Shown: positions 28,931 to 40,234 of the stretch, piece by piece
Layout: each line of letters opens with the position of its first letter
Numbering within the stretch: the first letter of the stretch is position 1
From: Tillandsia leiboldiana
Taxonomy: Eukaryota; Streptophyta; Magnoliopsida; Poales; Bromeliaceae
Assembly: GCA_029204045.2 (NCBI GenBank)
Contig: CM055076.1
Span: forward strand, 15,859,902 to 15,923,901
DNA length: 64,000 nt
Direction: 5' to 3'
Notes under the pieces: generated by a model
The model's database searches: none
Told to the model about the DNA's origin: nothing
The model's input: the letters and a program-made list of their open reading frames with translations, nothing else
Position numbers and translations under genes: made by a program

Positions 28931-29222
28931 CGGAGCGAGCGGAGAAGATCTACTAGGAGCGTATGAAAAAGGTTGAGTCGTAAGTGTGTACGGTAAATCA
29001 CCTTGTACGTGTGTTAATTCTAGTGGATTTCACCGTGTTATCGGTCCCGTGGTTTTTTACTCCAGATTGGAGTTATCCACGTAAAAATCTCTGCGTGTTA
29101 TTTATTTTTCCGCATTGGGTTTTATATCGCAAAGATTTTTGAGTGTTTATTGTTTACACCTATTCACCCCCCTCTAGGTATTTTTTCCCCTATTTAGATC
29201 CAATTATACATAACCCAACAAG

Positions 29223-29234
29223 TGGTATCAGAGC
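29223..29234 (+). other. copia B primer-binding site
   Basis: TGGTATCAGAGC, 2 nt after the LTR. Confidence 0.88.
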
Positions 29235-29253
29235 GGGAATAGGGTTGTAAACA

Positions 29254-31245
29254 ATGGTTGAAGGTGGAAACATCAACAGACCCCCGTTCTTCGATGGAAC
29301 AAATTATGCCTACAGGAAAGTACGGATGAAAGCCTTTTTAATTTCCATCAACGAATGGGTGTGGCAATCAATTGAATTACGATGGTCTAATCCAACTGAA
29401 ATTCTTGCTGATGTTCGCACCATCAAACCTAGGTCGAAATGGACCAAGGAAGAGATTGATTTATCTTCTTACAATGGCAAAGGAATTAATGCTTTATTTA
29501 ATGCCTTATCACAAACAGAGTTCTCTCGCGTCTCGGCATGTGAGACTGCGAAAGAAATCTGGGATGTTCTTCAAGTTACACATGAGGGAACTAACCTTGT
29601 GAAGATTCAAAAACTGCAAATGCTTACGAGCAAGTTTGACTCCATTTTCATGGCAGAAAATGAATCTTTCACAGATTACTATACACGATTGCAAGACATC
29701 GTAAACACATGTGCTAACTTGGGAGAGAAGATTCCAGAATTTTAAATTGTAAGAAAGATCTTAAGAACTCTTCCTGAAAGATTTCGTTCCAAGGTTACGG
29801 CCATTGAAACTATTAAACACCCGGACGAAATCCGTGTAGAAGAATTAGTTGGTTCTTTACAAACTTATGAAATGACATTTCCTACTAACTATTCTTCTGG
29901 AAAGGCATCCTCTTCTAAGTCTTCAGGTTATGCATTGAAAACAACAAAAGAAGAAGACGCGGATTCATCCTCCTCAGACAATGACGAGAACCTATCTATG
30001 GAGGACTTTGAGAAACAGCTTGCTCTCCTGATAAGAAATTTTCGCCGAAACTTCCGAAGGGGTAATTCAAGTAAAACCTCATCCTCCGGAAAGTGGAAGA
30101 AAGGCAAAGGTTTTTCAAGCCAAGAGTCAAGAAAGCAAGAAAGTTTTTCAAAGGATAAGAAAAGCTCAGAAGGACAAGTCCAATGCTTCAAGTGTCGAGG
30201 ATACGGCCATATCTCAACGGAGTGTCCAAATAAGAATCCGTCCAAGAAGAAGGTGATGCAAGCCGTCACTTGGGATGACACCTCATCGTCAAATGAGTCG
30301 TCTTCAAGTGATGAAGAAAAGAGCGCAACGGCATTCCACGCGTCCACCACATCTTCACCCTTCATGTGCTTAATGGCAAGTACTTCAGATTCATTGTCCA
30401 ACTCCTCCCGGGTTGAAAAAACTGCAACGGATGATGAATCGAGTAACTCTGAAGGTGAAGATTTTGCTCTTGCCTACCATAAGCTTTTGAGGGATTCAAA
30501 AAAATTGGCAAAGCAAAACAAGAGTTTGAGAGGGAGATTGCAGGATCTCGAAGAAGAAGTAAAAAGGGCATCTTCTCTCTCAAACGCTCTTGAAGTGGAA
30601 AGGGATAATCTGATTAAAGTAAATGTTTTCCTTCAAGAGTCCAATGAGCAATTCGAGAAGAATTATGTAGATATGGTGAACAAAGCGAATTACTTTTTGA
30701 AGCTCTACGGCGAGGCTCGACAGGAAAAATTGGAAATGACGGAGACCATTTTCCAACTCAAGGATGATTTAAAGCAATTCTCTTCTGGAAGGAGTAAGTT
30801 GGATAAGCTTCTTGGTCTTGGTCAAACAAATCGGTTCGGCCTCGGATACACTCAAACTGGAGACATTCCTAGTTCGAGTGGGACAGTCTTTGTGCCCCAG
30901 TCGGTATCTCCTCCTCCGACACCGGAATTCACGACAAGCAACGACAACAAGCCTACTTCACCCTCTTCGGGATCGTCAAGCACTAAGGTATGTTTTCGTT
31001 GTGGTATTGCAGGGCACATAAGAAGAAATTGCAAGAATGGAGAGAAAAGATCAAATCAAGCACATCTTGCAATTACTACCAATGAGTTCATTTCCCGCAA
31101 ATCAAAGAAAAATCTTTCAAAAGGAAAGAACATTGGTAGTACATCAAACAAGACGACGACGTCAAGAAAAAGCGATGGATCAAACAAGACGCTTTCACCA
31201 AAGGTATCAACTTCACAATCATTTCCGACGTACACCAAAACTCGA
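29254..31245 (+). pseudogene. copia B gag, broken
   Basis: Starts MVEGGNINRPPFFDGTNYAY like the others. The frame stops at TAA 29743-29745 (EKIPEF then stop, where copia C has AAG) and continues in the same frame to about 31245. It contains the CCHC knuckle CFKCRGYGHISTECP, acidic/Ser-rich linkers, a long coiled-coil region (RGRLQDLEEEVKRASSLSNA) and a second knuckle CFRCGIAGHIRRNC. The coiled coil plus two knuckles recalls Sirevirus gag. No protease or pol follows. Confidence 0.88.
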
Positions 31246-31301
31246 AAGGTATCCTTAAGAAGTTGTTGATAGGCCTCAACGAGTTCTTATTCGTCCGACT
31301 C
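31246..31301. other. unassigned sequence left of the solo LTR
   Basis: 56 bp that match no other element in the window. It continues at 34026-34086 once the solo LTR and one TSD are removed. I cannot tell if it belongs to copia B or to an older host sequence. Confidence 0.4.
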
Positions 31302-31539
31302 TGTGGTGTCCCAGTTTTTCCGTATGACCTGTCTGGGTGGTCGGCGGTGAGAAAACACCTATTACTGGTGTATCGAGCCCGTTGTGTGTCAAACGGATGC
31401 CAAAAACGGACTCAGCGCGCGAAAACGTTGAAAATCGGCTATTTTCGGGCTAAATGGGCCAAACGGACCGATTTTTCGGGTGGGCCGGTCCACAGCCCAC
31501 TTGCCATGCACTGGGAGCTGCCAACAGCGTGCGCTGCCA

Positions 31540-31646
31540 CGTGGCGCGCGCCGATTGGCGGGTCAACGCAGGCGCGACAGCGTGTGGACCGCGCCGGGCA
31601 CGGCGCACGGTGGACCCCGCCGGGCCACGTGTCGCCCGCTCATTGG
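31540..31646 (+). promoter_or_regulatory. two ERSE-I-like sites, solo LTR
   Basis: Minus-strand CCAAT-N10-CACG at 31540-31558 and 31628-31646. A third site ending at 31734 differs by one base, CGCG for CGTG. The intact sites are about 280-385 bp upstream of the TATA box. Confidence 0.75.
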
Positions 31647-31920
31647 CGGGCGCAGTGACCCGGGCGGCCCGCCGTGAACCGCGGCCCACGGTCCCTGCCG
31701 TGGACCGCACGGCCACGCGGCGCGCCGCGATTGGTTGGCGCGCGTGCGCCGGCCGCGCGGGATGCAGAGGGACACGTGGCAGCGTGGGGTTGATTCGGGC
31801 GCGGTTGGTGGGCCGGGCCGAGCTACTGTTTGGGCTCACTGTAGCAGCCCGGTCGTACCGGGCGCCCGAAAATTTGGCCCGAAAGCCCCTTTACTTGGTT
31901 TTTGTGGGCTTTTTGTGAGG

Positions 31921-31938
31921 GGGCCTATAAATAGGCCC
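31921..31938 (+). promoter_or_regulatory. TATA box, solo LTR
   Basis: GGGCCTATAAATAGGCCC, the same 18-bp core as in gypsy X. Confidence 0.8.
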
Positions 31939-33191
31939 CTTCTCTTGCCATTTGGAGCTTTTTTTCGAACTCAAATTCCCTTGAGCCCTCAAGCAACCTT
32001 GTTGATCTTCTTGTGCTGCATCTTGTGAAGGAGGCTCGGATTTTTTGGAGGCCGCGACATCGACGTCTTCGGCGAGTTAGCGCAGTGTGACGTTCTTTCG
32101 TTGGTGGCCCATTTCCGTCGCGTTTCGGTCCACGAGGTCCACAGAGCTACCCCGACGGAATTTTTGGACAATTTTGAGGCGTCGTATTCACGAGCGGTAA
32201 ATCTACAATTTTTATATTTTCCACTCCTCCCAGATTTGAGTTTGTTTAGGGGTTTCGGGTACTTTTTTGAGCTCTATTCTTGCTGGTGATTGTTCCTGGA
32301 CAGCAGTACCTTGTTGGATTTTTATCTCTGCACTCGAGTATAGGAATTCGACATTTAAGGACTCGATTGACATCTACGCATCGTGAGGATCGCTGTCGTA
32401 GTTTTATTGGAATTTTTGGAGTTTTTCTCGCAAGTGATAATTATGCTTTTCTGGGACTGAAATTTTCAGCAAACTGTACACTTGGAATTTTGTGTTGATT
32501 GTAACTTTGGACTATATCTTTGTACCCAGGAGGAGTTTTTGAGTGCTGTTGGATCCGTTGGAATTGTGGGAATTGGAGGATTATTCCCGTGTAGTTTCAG
32601 CTTTTTGGACTTTGGACAGCTTTGCACTTCTAGGTGGGTGGCTTCATCTTCAAAACTGGCGGACTGATCAGTAATTCTATATTGTAGGAAACATGCATGA
32701 TTGTGAGTGTTTTAGGAAGCATGCTAGAAAAAGAGAATTGATGATCATATTGATTTATTGCTTCCTAAATCTGTAATTAAATGCTATCTTTGGAACTTGA
32801 CCTAGCTCCCCGTCATATGCTACATGTTTAACCAGACTAGTAGAAAACTCCAACTTGGGCTAGGTTATTTATGCTTTAGACATTCCCACACTGTTATCTA
32901 TTATTTTATCTGGACTTAGAGTTTCCTCACCCGGATAGTGGGCCGAGTTGTCGGGTTGTTGTGGGATGCATGTTACACTCGCGCCTGGGGGCCGAGTGGA
33001 GTCTGGTACCAGTGTTAGATCAGTGTTTTATTTTTTGGGAGCCGTCTGAGTCGACGGTGGGTCCCGGCTGTGTGGTTTTCCAGCCAGTGAGTGAGAGTTG
33101 GTGTTGTTGGTTACTGTCGATCTTGTTGATCGTGGATTTGGACTATAGCCTGCATGAGCCACATTTGAGCTCGACAGAGATGCGCGGATAC

Positions 33192-33233
33192 TTTCCTCGG
33201 TGGGGTCGCGCCCCTCGAGTGCCACTCTGGAGT
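33192..33233 (+). other. conserved 42-bp LTR block (solo LTR)
   Basis: The most diverged copy of the block, keeping GGGTCG, CCCCTCGAGTGCCACTC and GGAGT. Confidence 0.75.
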
Positions 33234-34020
33234 TGGGCTTGTTACTTGCTATCGCGACTTGTCGACGCAGTCCCTCTGGCTGGGCCAGTTTTGGCAGTCA
33301 CGGACGCCCTACGTAAGTCTAGTCCTCTTTGGATGTAACGGTAGTAGGTAGGCGCAGGTTTGACTGGACCATATGTGGCAGTCAGTGTAGATTGGGTGAT
33401 TATGTTGAGAGATAGTAGATGCATCATGTTTCCATCTGTTCCACTTCTTGAGTATTTTGATAGAGGCATAGTAGATGTAGAGTTATTTTCCAGCCTTTAC
33501 TTTCAGTACTGCATTTGTTACTTTATGCCTCTAGTAGACTTAGTGGGCAGACCGTCGGGCTTGTTGGCGATACCCACTGAGAACTACTGTGGGATGTAGT
33601 TCTCACACCCGCCGTGGTGATTTTTCCCCAGGGACCTACTCCTGTTCCTGCTGCTCCTGTTGCTGATCCTGCTGATCAAGGTAAGGGAATCGCGAGCTAG
33701 ATCCCTACCAGTCATCTTCCTGTGAGAATAGATGTACCCCTTTTGGTGATGTACTAGTACTGTCAGAGTTTTTGGATGTACCATGTATATTTTACTTTTG
33801 AGAGCTTTAGTTTTGGAGCGACTTATGTATTGTGAGGATCTGGCATGCACTATTTGAGGATTTGTATATTTTTATTTCAGCAGTTTACTTTTCAGCTCTG
33901 CTATCTGTATAGTGTAGTTGATCTTTTGCAGGTTAGTCACTTCGTCTATACGGGGCTTCTCGTATGGGCGGCGGATCTGTTGGCGAGCCCGGGTCGCAGT
34001 TTCGACGCCGGGGCGTGACA

Positions 34021-34086
34021 GACTCCCCCTAAATTCACGACTCTCCGTCGGATGTAGATGATTCATGCAAAATCAAAGAAGTAAAG
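34021..34086. other. TSD of the solo LTR and unassigned sequence
   Basis: Starts with GACTC (second TSD copy) and continues the unassigned sequence to the left edge of gypsy 3. No gene seen. Confidence 0.6.
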
Positions 34087-35048
34087 TGTGAGGATCCGAA
34101 CTTCCGCAAAAAGGATTATTGTTGAATCAGCAGAGCTTCTGCAGTGCATTTGGCAGCTTCTAGGGGGCCTGTACTGTGTATTGGAGGTGTTTGTGCACAA
34201 ATTGGACACAAGTGTTGGACTTCGGGCTTAAAATAGATCACGTGAGTGATCGGAGGACCGCGTTGAGTGTTTAGAAGTGTTCTCGCATGGAACAGATATC
34301 AAAATTGGACTCAGCGCGAAATTTGGGGTAAAAACACTTGTCTGGATGCATTCGGCAAATTTTAGGAGCGGATTTTGGCAAAACGGACATCAAATTTGGA
34401 TTCAGCGCGCGAAAACGATGAAATTGGGCTACTTACTTGATTTTTGCGCCACTGGTTACTGTTCACGCCGGAACAGTAACTCCGGCAGCCGGCGGGGAGC
34501 AGCGGCGGCGGCGGGCAGCGGCGGAGCGTGGCAGATGGGCTCGGGCAGGCAGCGGAGCGAGCGTGGGCAGCGCGCGGGCAGGCGCGCGGGCGAGCGGGCA
34601 GGCGCGCGGTGCACGGGAGCGCGTTGGACACGTGGCGGCTTGTGATAGGGTCGGTTCAGTGGGCGCGGTTCACGGAATGGCGCGGGCGGTGCATGGACCG
34701 GGAGGGACACATGTTGGCTTCCGGTTGGCTAGCTCAGGTAGGCGGGGTCCACCGTGGCTCACCAGGGTGCCTCAGGAACCGTGCCTGGCAGGGGCACCAG
34801 GCGGCGCGCCAGGGTTGGTCGGGGGCGGTAGTGCGGGCCAGGTGGCGCCCTGCGATTCGCGGGCGCCACCCACCCGCGTTGACCGGGAGTGGCCGCGCGG
34901 CGCCTCGCGTGCGGCGGGATTAGCTGTCGCCTGTTCGGGGCGACTTGGCGCTCCCCGGGCATTTCGGGCGCTCGTCGCGGGCCAGCCCGTGGGGCTTTCG
35001 GGCGCCCGAAAGTTGGGACAAATCCAGTATTTCTGGATTTGTCGTTTT

Positions 35049-35066
35049 GGGCCTATAAATAGAGCC
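35049..35066 (+). promoter_or_regulatory. TATA box, gypsy 3 5' LTR
   Basis: GGGCCTATAAATAGAGCCCG; the flanking GGGC/GCCC arms are kept with one inserted A. The 3' LTR has the same core near 41198. Confidence 0.75.
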
Positions 35067-36539
35067 CGAACTTCTCCCTGGAACTCTTTTCCTGCTCCTC
35101 ATCTCTCAGTGCAACCTTCATGAGATTTCTTCCTCTCCCAGAGCCGGTTCCATCTGCAGAATCCAGGATTTTTCTGCAGCACGCATCCCGAGGTTTTCAT
35201 TTTTACGGCGCCGCGCGACGCTCGTTCGTTTGTGATCCTCTTCGTCGCGTTTTGGTGCGAGGACTCCCCCGGCTTACTCCGACCTCCGATTGAGGCGATT
35301 TTTGCGCCGTTGGACTCACGACAGGTAGGGCTTCGATATACATGGTTTGAGTTTCCCCTCATTTCGAGTTTATCTTGGAGTTCCCCGAGCTTTCATTTGA
35401 CCCTTTTTCTTGGGCGGAGTTTTGGACAACACTGTGGTATTTCGGCGATATCTTTGCGCACAGGCGTCGGATCGAGGCGTGCCAGTAGGCGTTTTTCATC
35501 TACACAGTGCAAGGAACACTCTCAAATTTTCTGGGAATTTTCTGAATATTTTTCAAAGGTGAAAAATCTCTGTTTACAGAAAGTGGTGCTACAGTTTTTT
35601 AGATCAGTTTATTTCGGGGTGGTTCCCTTGTCGAATTTGTTTCTCAGTGTAGGAAACTCGGATTTGAACGTGCAGATACTCGTTTCGAATGGTTCGTCGC
35701 GAGGATCGTGATAGTATTTTTCTTGGAATTTTTTGGGCATTTCTCGTAGGTAAAAATAGGGCATCTTTGGACTGTTAGCATTGGGACAGCATGTTTTGAG
35801 TTTAATTGTATGTTTTGGGGTAATTTTTGTACAGTGATCGCGGCGGTTTAGCTGTTAGGGCGGAAGCACTATTTGGACTTGGAATTAGCGATCGAGGTGG
35901 GTGGTTGCTATATCCCTCATTTTTCTGACATACCTACTAGGAATATTGCAGAGATGTTATTGGAACATTATGATCGTTAATTGCTAAACCTTATGAGCCT
36001 CTCATGTGAGACATATCATGTCGGGAATGCTTTTAGAAAACTGCTATGTTGGAATCATGATCGTATTCGGAACTTAAACTTGTTGGCATGGATTTAATAG
36101 TAGTACATAATCTTACATGTGGTAGATAGTGGCATGTTTGGACAATGTGTGATATCTTGTTGGTGGGTACTACGTGGGGCCTTTTGGACGTGCATAGGCG
36201 GATGGTTTATGTGAGGGTAGTCAATGGATTTTAGACATGTGTAATTATTTAATGACCTTAGCATGATGGTTATATCTATGCGGAATTATTACCTAATACA
36301 CATGTGGGACTATTAGTTGTTATACTTCTTTCAATTTTTGCATGAGGACAATTACATGCTTGTATGGACATCTAGGTAGGCCATCTTTTATCGCTACACT
36401 TTCATGCTGGAACTTGACTTAGGAGAAACCTTGTTTGTTTCTTTTCTCCTTTCGTTAGTCAGGAAGTATTTGTTGCTCGGGTTTGAGCAGGGGTTTGGGA
36501 TAGTGTAGCCGGGGCCTGGATTATGGATTATGGGTTTTG

Positions 36540-36800
36540 GCGGCGACCGCGGATATTGGGCGGTTGACCGGATGTCGGTTATAGGATATCGGTGATAGGG
36601 CATGATTATGGACTAGAGGGTTTTGTGGCTACCGCGGATAGTAGGCGGTTGACCAGATGTCGGATGTGGGACATGATTGTGATTGTGGGTTATTCCGGCG
36701 ACCGCGGATATTGGGCGGTTGACCAGAGGTCGGTTGTGAGACCTGGTCATGGATTTGGGGTATTGTGGCAATCGCGGATATTGGGCGATTGACCGGATGG
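36540..36800 (+). repeat. four-unit 70-85 bp repeat with TTGACC, gypsy 3 LTR
   Basis: Units share ACCGCGGATATTGGGCGGTT followed by GACC. TTGACC (the W-box core recognised by WRKY factors) occurs at 36564, 36649, 36719 and 36789. The repeat lies about 1.5 kb downstream of the TATA box. Shorter versions occur in gypsy X, 4 and 5. Confidence 0.7.
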
Positions 36801-36897
36801 TTACTTTTGCATCTGATTGGGAATCAGTTTTCTTTTAGTGGAGGGTTGTGTTCCACTGGGGCTTTATAGTTGTGATCCAGTCCTGCTTTTGTTACTT

Positions 36898-37090
36898 ATC
36901 ACACCGGCGCGGTTATTGCCCGGTGATGCTTTCCTCGTGTGGGTCGCTCCCCTCGAGATCCCCTCCGGAGGCCGGGGCCAGACAGTTATTGACAGTTTTG
37001 CTATCACATCGGCGCGGCTTATTTGCCCGATGATGAGGGCGACAGCAGGAGTTTTGCTATCACATCGGCGCGGCTTACTTGCCCGATGAT
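36898..37090 (+). repeat. three hairpins with covarying stems, gypsy 3 LTR
   Basis: Stem CACCGG/CCGGTG (36902-36907 with 36920-36925) and two copies of CATCGG/CCGATG (37007-37032 and 37063-37088) enclose similar loops beginning CGCGG. The conserved 42-bp block at about 36930-36970 lies between the first two. Confidence 0.65.
36930..36970 (+). other. conserved LTR block (gypsy 3 5' LTR)
   Basis: CTCGTGTGGGTCGCTCCCCT plus CGAG identical to gypsy X, 2 and 4; the trailing part is CCCCTCCGGAGG. Repeated in the 3' LTR at about 43081-43120. Confidence 0.78.
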
Positions 37091-37769
37091 GAGGGTGGTA
37101 CAGATTGGGTTCATCTGGGACGGTTGGTTACTGTTGCATACGGTTGTTCCAGTCTAGGACTGCATTTTTAGAGGCATAGTAGTGGTAGTTTTTCCTTTGC
37201 AGTAGTCTTTTTACTTACCACTCTTCTTCCCCTTTTTGCCTCTGGTAGACCTAGTGGGTGTGTTCAGGGCGTGAGGCTTTACCCACTAGGGGAGGCTACT
37301 GGTTCACTAGTAGTTCTCACCCCCATTCTTCTCTTTCTTTTCTTCTCCTTTGTTTTGAAGAGCCTTCTGCGGGTGCTGCTGGACATACAACGGCGGGTCG
37401 TGGAGAGAGAACGGCTGAGTAGCTAGACAGTGGGCCTGACAGTGAGTAGCTAGACTGGTACCTCTTATGTATCCTATCTCAGACGGTTGTACTTTTACTT
37501 TTGGGGTCTGGCTTTAGCCAGCTGGTTGTATATTTGTGGTGAGCTGGGAGAGAGACTTGTACTTTATTTTACAGTCATTTTGTATTTTTACTTCCAGTTC
37601 AGTCTGAGATGTAGTATTTTTAGTTCAGCTCTGTTTTATTGCTCTATTATTGTATCTGTTTGATTTGAGCAGGTTACCGGCGCTTCGTGCATGCGAAAAA
37701 TTCCGTGTGCATGGCTGATTTGTAGACGAGCCCGTGTTCTGGTTTACACTCGTGGCGTGACAGATTAGT

Positions 37770-37781
37770 TGGTATCAGAGC
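37770..37781 (+). other. gypsy 3 primer-binding site
   Basis: TGGTATCAGAGC, 7 nt after the LTR. Confidence 0.9.
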
Positions 37782-37916
37782 TTAGGGATAGGTCAGTTCG
37801 GACTTAGGAAACCCTAGGCTTTTGGTTGCCCCTAGGATGATAGGGCGTGAGGGACGTGACATTTTGCGAAAGTCGGTGATTTAGTTTTTGACTCTTCCAG
37901 AGAGTGAAGAGGGATC

Positions 37917-37988
37917 GACATATCCTATTTCTGTGGGACAGTTATGTTGGCTGCAGACAACATAAAGTTACAGAAATAGGGGGATGTC
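37917..37988 (+). other. gypsy 3 leader two-tier hairpin with CTGCAG loop
   Basis: Inner stem TTATGTTG/CAACATAA (37942-37949, 37958-37965) with loop GCTGCAGA. Second stem CCTATTTCTGT/ACAGAAATAGG (37924-37934, 37970-37980, 11 perfect bp). Base GACAT/ATGTC (37917-37921, 37984-37988). Located between primer site and gag ATG as in gypsy 2 and 4. Confidence 0.78.
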
Positions 37989-38051
37989 CTTGACTTTCGC
38001 TAGATTGGGTCGTGTGTGGTTGTGTGGCTGACTTGTGGTTTCTTGTGGCAG

Positions 38052-39521
38052 ATGCCTCCCCGACGTCGGATTCCTACCTGGGGTGCCCCTACACCCCCTG
38101 TTGAGCCAGGACAGGCTGGACCTTCTGAGATTGCTGAGTTGAGGGCCTTGGTGGCCCAATTGGCTGAGAGCAACCGCCGGAAGGAGCAGTGGATTGAGCA
38201 GCTACTGGCGCAGAGAGAGGCGCCGCCTCCGACAGTTTTTGAGGCCCCGGCACCACCTGTGGTACCACTTGTGCCGACGGCACCATCATCGAGTAGCGGG
38301 GCTCGGGGAGTGGCCCAGCCTTTGACCCCGGCCGAGGAGCAGGATATTGTTGACAAACTTGTTAAGTTTTCTCAGCACGGACCGCCTAGATTCTCGGGGC
38401 GGGACATGCAGCCGTGGGAGGTTGGAACATGGCTATCAGCGATGGAGAAGATTTTCAGGGATTTCTTCATCGACCCGAGGTACAGAGTTCATATGGCGGT
38501 ACACTGCCTAGATGGAGATGCAGATATTTGGTGGCATCGAGTGGAGCCACGGGAGTTTCAGATTTCTCGACAGTTACTCTGGTCCGAGTTTCGGCGTATG
38601 GTATTGCATACCTATTTTCCGACGAGCGTGATGAGAAAACTGGAGGATGATTTGAAGAACCTTCAGCAGGGCGATCGGCCGGTTCAGGATTACCATCAGG
38701 AGTTCATGCAGTTGCTTAACTGCATGCCCTATGTCGCCCGTGATTGGCCACACCAGGTCGAGTTATTCGAGGCAGGCCTCCGCAGCGAGATTTATACCCT
38801 AGTGCATGCATAGCGAGTCCAGACTCTTAAGGAGGCTGTCGAGCATGCCGAATGGGTGGAGAGAGGCGACACCGTGGTGGCGAAGCGAGGAGGGATGGTC
38901 GCTCAGAGTTTCGTTAGGAAACGACCAGTACCCGAGGACGAGGGACAGGCTAGCTCATGGAGACCGTCGCGGCCTCAGTTACCTAGCCGTGGGCGTGCGG
39001 AGCAGCGAGAGCCTAGTGGATCTCAGAGGCCATCGCAGCAGCAGCCGGAGTCTCAGCATCAGACACAGAGACAGCATCAGCCGGGACAGCCACGACTTCG
39101 TGACAAAGACAGATGTATATTCTGCGGGGGACCTCATTTGTCGCACACCTGTGATCAGAGGTGGGGTCGTTGTTACAAGTGTGGACAGCCAGGCCACATT
39201 CGGGCTTCGTGCCCCTTTTCGACTTCAGCGGCACCTTCATCAGCATCGGCTCCTTTTTCGCCTCAGCTACAGTTGTCAGCTTAGCGGCTTTATGCTCCAG
39301 CGAGCGGATCACCTTCTTTTTACCCGGCGGATCACCGGCCGCCGGCTCAGAGCGGTCGGGTCTACGCCGCTCAGGTGGAGGACTTTACAGCAGCCGACCT
39401 TGTGGTGACAAGTATTATTTTTGTTATTTTATTTTATTTACCGGCATTGGTTTTGCATTGTATTGCACTTGAGCATCCTAGTCATTGGTTAGGAGTGCAT
39501 GTACTTCTTCGCATGGGTTAG
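38052..39521 (+). pseudogene. gypsy 3 gag, broken by stop codons
   Basis: ATG 38052 (MPPRRRIPTWGAP), directly after TTTCTTGTGGCAG. Capsid domain is clear (GPPRFSGRDMQPWEVGTWLS; YFPTSVMRKLEDDLKNLQQG). TAG at 38811-38813 ends the frame after 253 codons; the same frame continues with two CCHC knuckles (CIFCGGPHLSHTC, CYKCGQPGHIRASC) to TAG 39282-39284 and then GRVYAAQVEDFTAADLVV to about 39521. After the point where the protease should begin the sequence turns into unrelated AT-rich DNA. A particle protein could only be made by readthrough or in trans. Confidence 0.85.
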
Positions 39522-40234
39522 GGGTAGGACGGTTACCTGGTGTTCGGGAGGTTCATATTCCCGATCCTCGACTCGTAGGGGAGTGTTGTTGGTCCTGCCC
39601 GGTGCAGTTGAGTCCTTGATAGTACCGGTAGACCTAATGGTCTTAACCTAGTTATGGGACTTGGATTTGGTACTTAGGACGGTTTGGCTGGCTCGGTTTT
39701 CTTCTTTTCGCGGCGGTTGATTGTGCCACGAGGACGGTCCTCTTAGGAGGGGCTAGGCCAGGAGTAGATGGTGTGCTGGGGATGCTTGGGGGCTATCTCT
39801 GCCTCTTTGGTTTCGACTTGGCGTGCGGAGCGGGTGTCCCGCCGTGGGTGCGCAGCCTTTTTGGCTAGCGTGGTTGTGGGATACCGCGGGATTGCGGAGG
39901 TACTCGCGTTGAGCTTTTATGCCTTTGGACTTGGTGGTTGGATTATCGGGGCCCTGGGAGGAGCGGATGCTTGTACCGATGCAGACTACTTGGTAGCTCG
40001 AGCGGTTAGCCCAGCTGTACTTGGACGAGGTGGTGCGGTTTTCTGGAGTGCCCGCCTCTATTTTGTTCTAGTTAGAGACCCGAGGATTGCATCGCGTCTC
40101 TGGAGGAGGTATTAGACAGCCATGGGAGCTTGAGTGGTGGATGATTGGATATTTACCCCCTATACTTGGTTGAGGTTCCGGATTGAGGAATGACTTTAAT
40201 TTCGAGGACGAAACTTTCTTTTAGTGGGGGAGGA
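39522..40234 (+). other. gypsy 3 internal 3' region without recognisable pol
   Basis: About 700 bp without pol motifs that I can recognise. It ends in TTTCGAGGACGAAACTTTC and TTTTAGTGGGGGAGGA, the polypurine block next to the 3' LTR. A 115-codon frame at 39768-40115 has no recognisable similarity. Confidence 0.6.

Larger units (their letters stand above)
28100..29220 (+). repeat. copia B 5' LTR, 5'-truncated
   Basis: Collinear with 52701-53893 and ending CCCAACA. It contains the TATA box CTATAAATAG at 28471-28480. Confidence 0.88.
28100..31245 (+). mobile_element. Ty1/copia fragment B, truncated at both ends
   Basis: A related but more diverged copia than A and C. It begins inside the LTR (the first 141 bp compared with copia C are absent) and stops at the end of gag, so pol and 3' LTR are lost. 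The right edge is approximate because the next 56 bp match nothing else here. Confidence 0.85.
31302..34020 (+). mobile_element. solo LTR of a gypsy element
   Basis: 2719 bp from TGTGGTGTCCC to GACGCCGGGGCGTGACA, flanked on both sides by GACTC (31297-31301 and 34021-34025). No internal region remains, so it is the product of unequal LTR-LTR recombination. It holds ERSE-I-like sites, a TATA box, and the conserved 42-bp block at 33192-33233. Confidence 0.93.
34087..37762 (+). repeat. gypsy 3 5' LTR
   Basis: 3676 bp, TGTGAGGATCC...GTGGCGTGACA. Its ERSE-like sites are decayed: CGTG-N10-ATAGG near 34631 and CATG-N10-GTTGG near 34710. TATA box at 35053. Internal direct repeats lie at about 35464-35570 and 35650-35760. 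Confidence 0.92.

Noticed and set aside
34600..34730. ERSE-I sites in the gypsy 3 LTR
   Set aside because: Spacing is kept but each has a mismatch (ATAGG, or CATG with GTTGG); listed only as decayed versions.
39768..40115. 115-codon frame in the gypsy 3 interior as a captured host gene
   Set aside because: No recognisable domain, no intron scar, composition like its surroundings.
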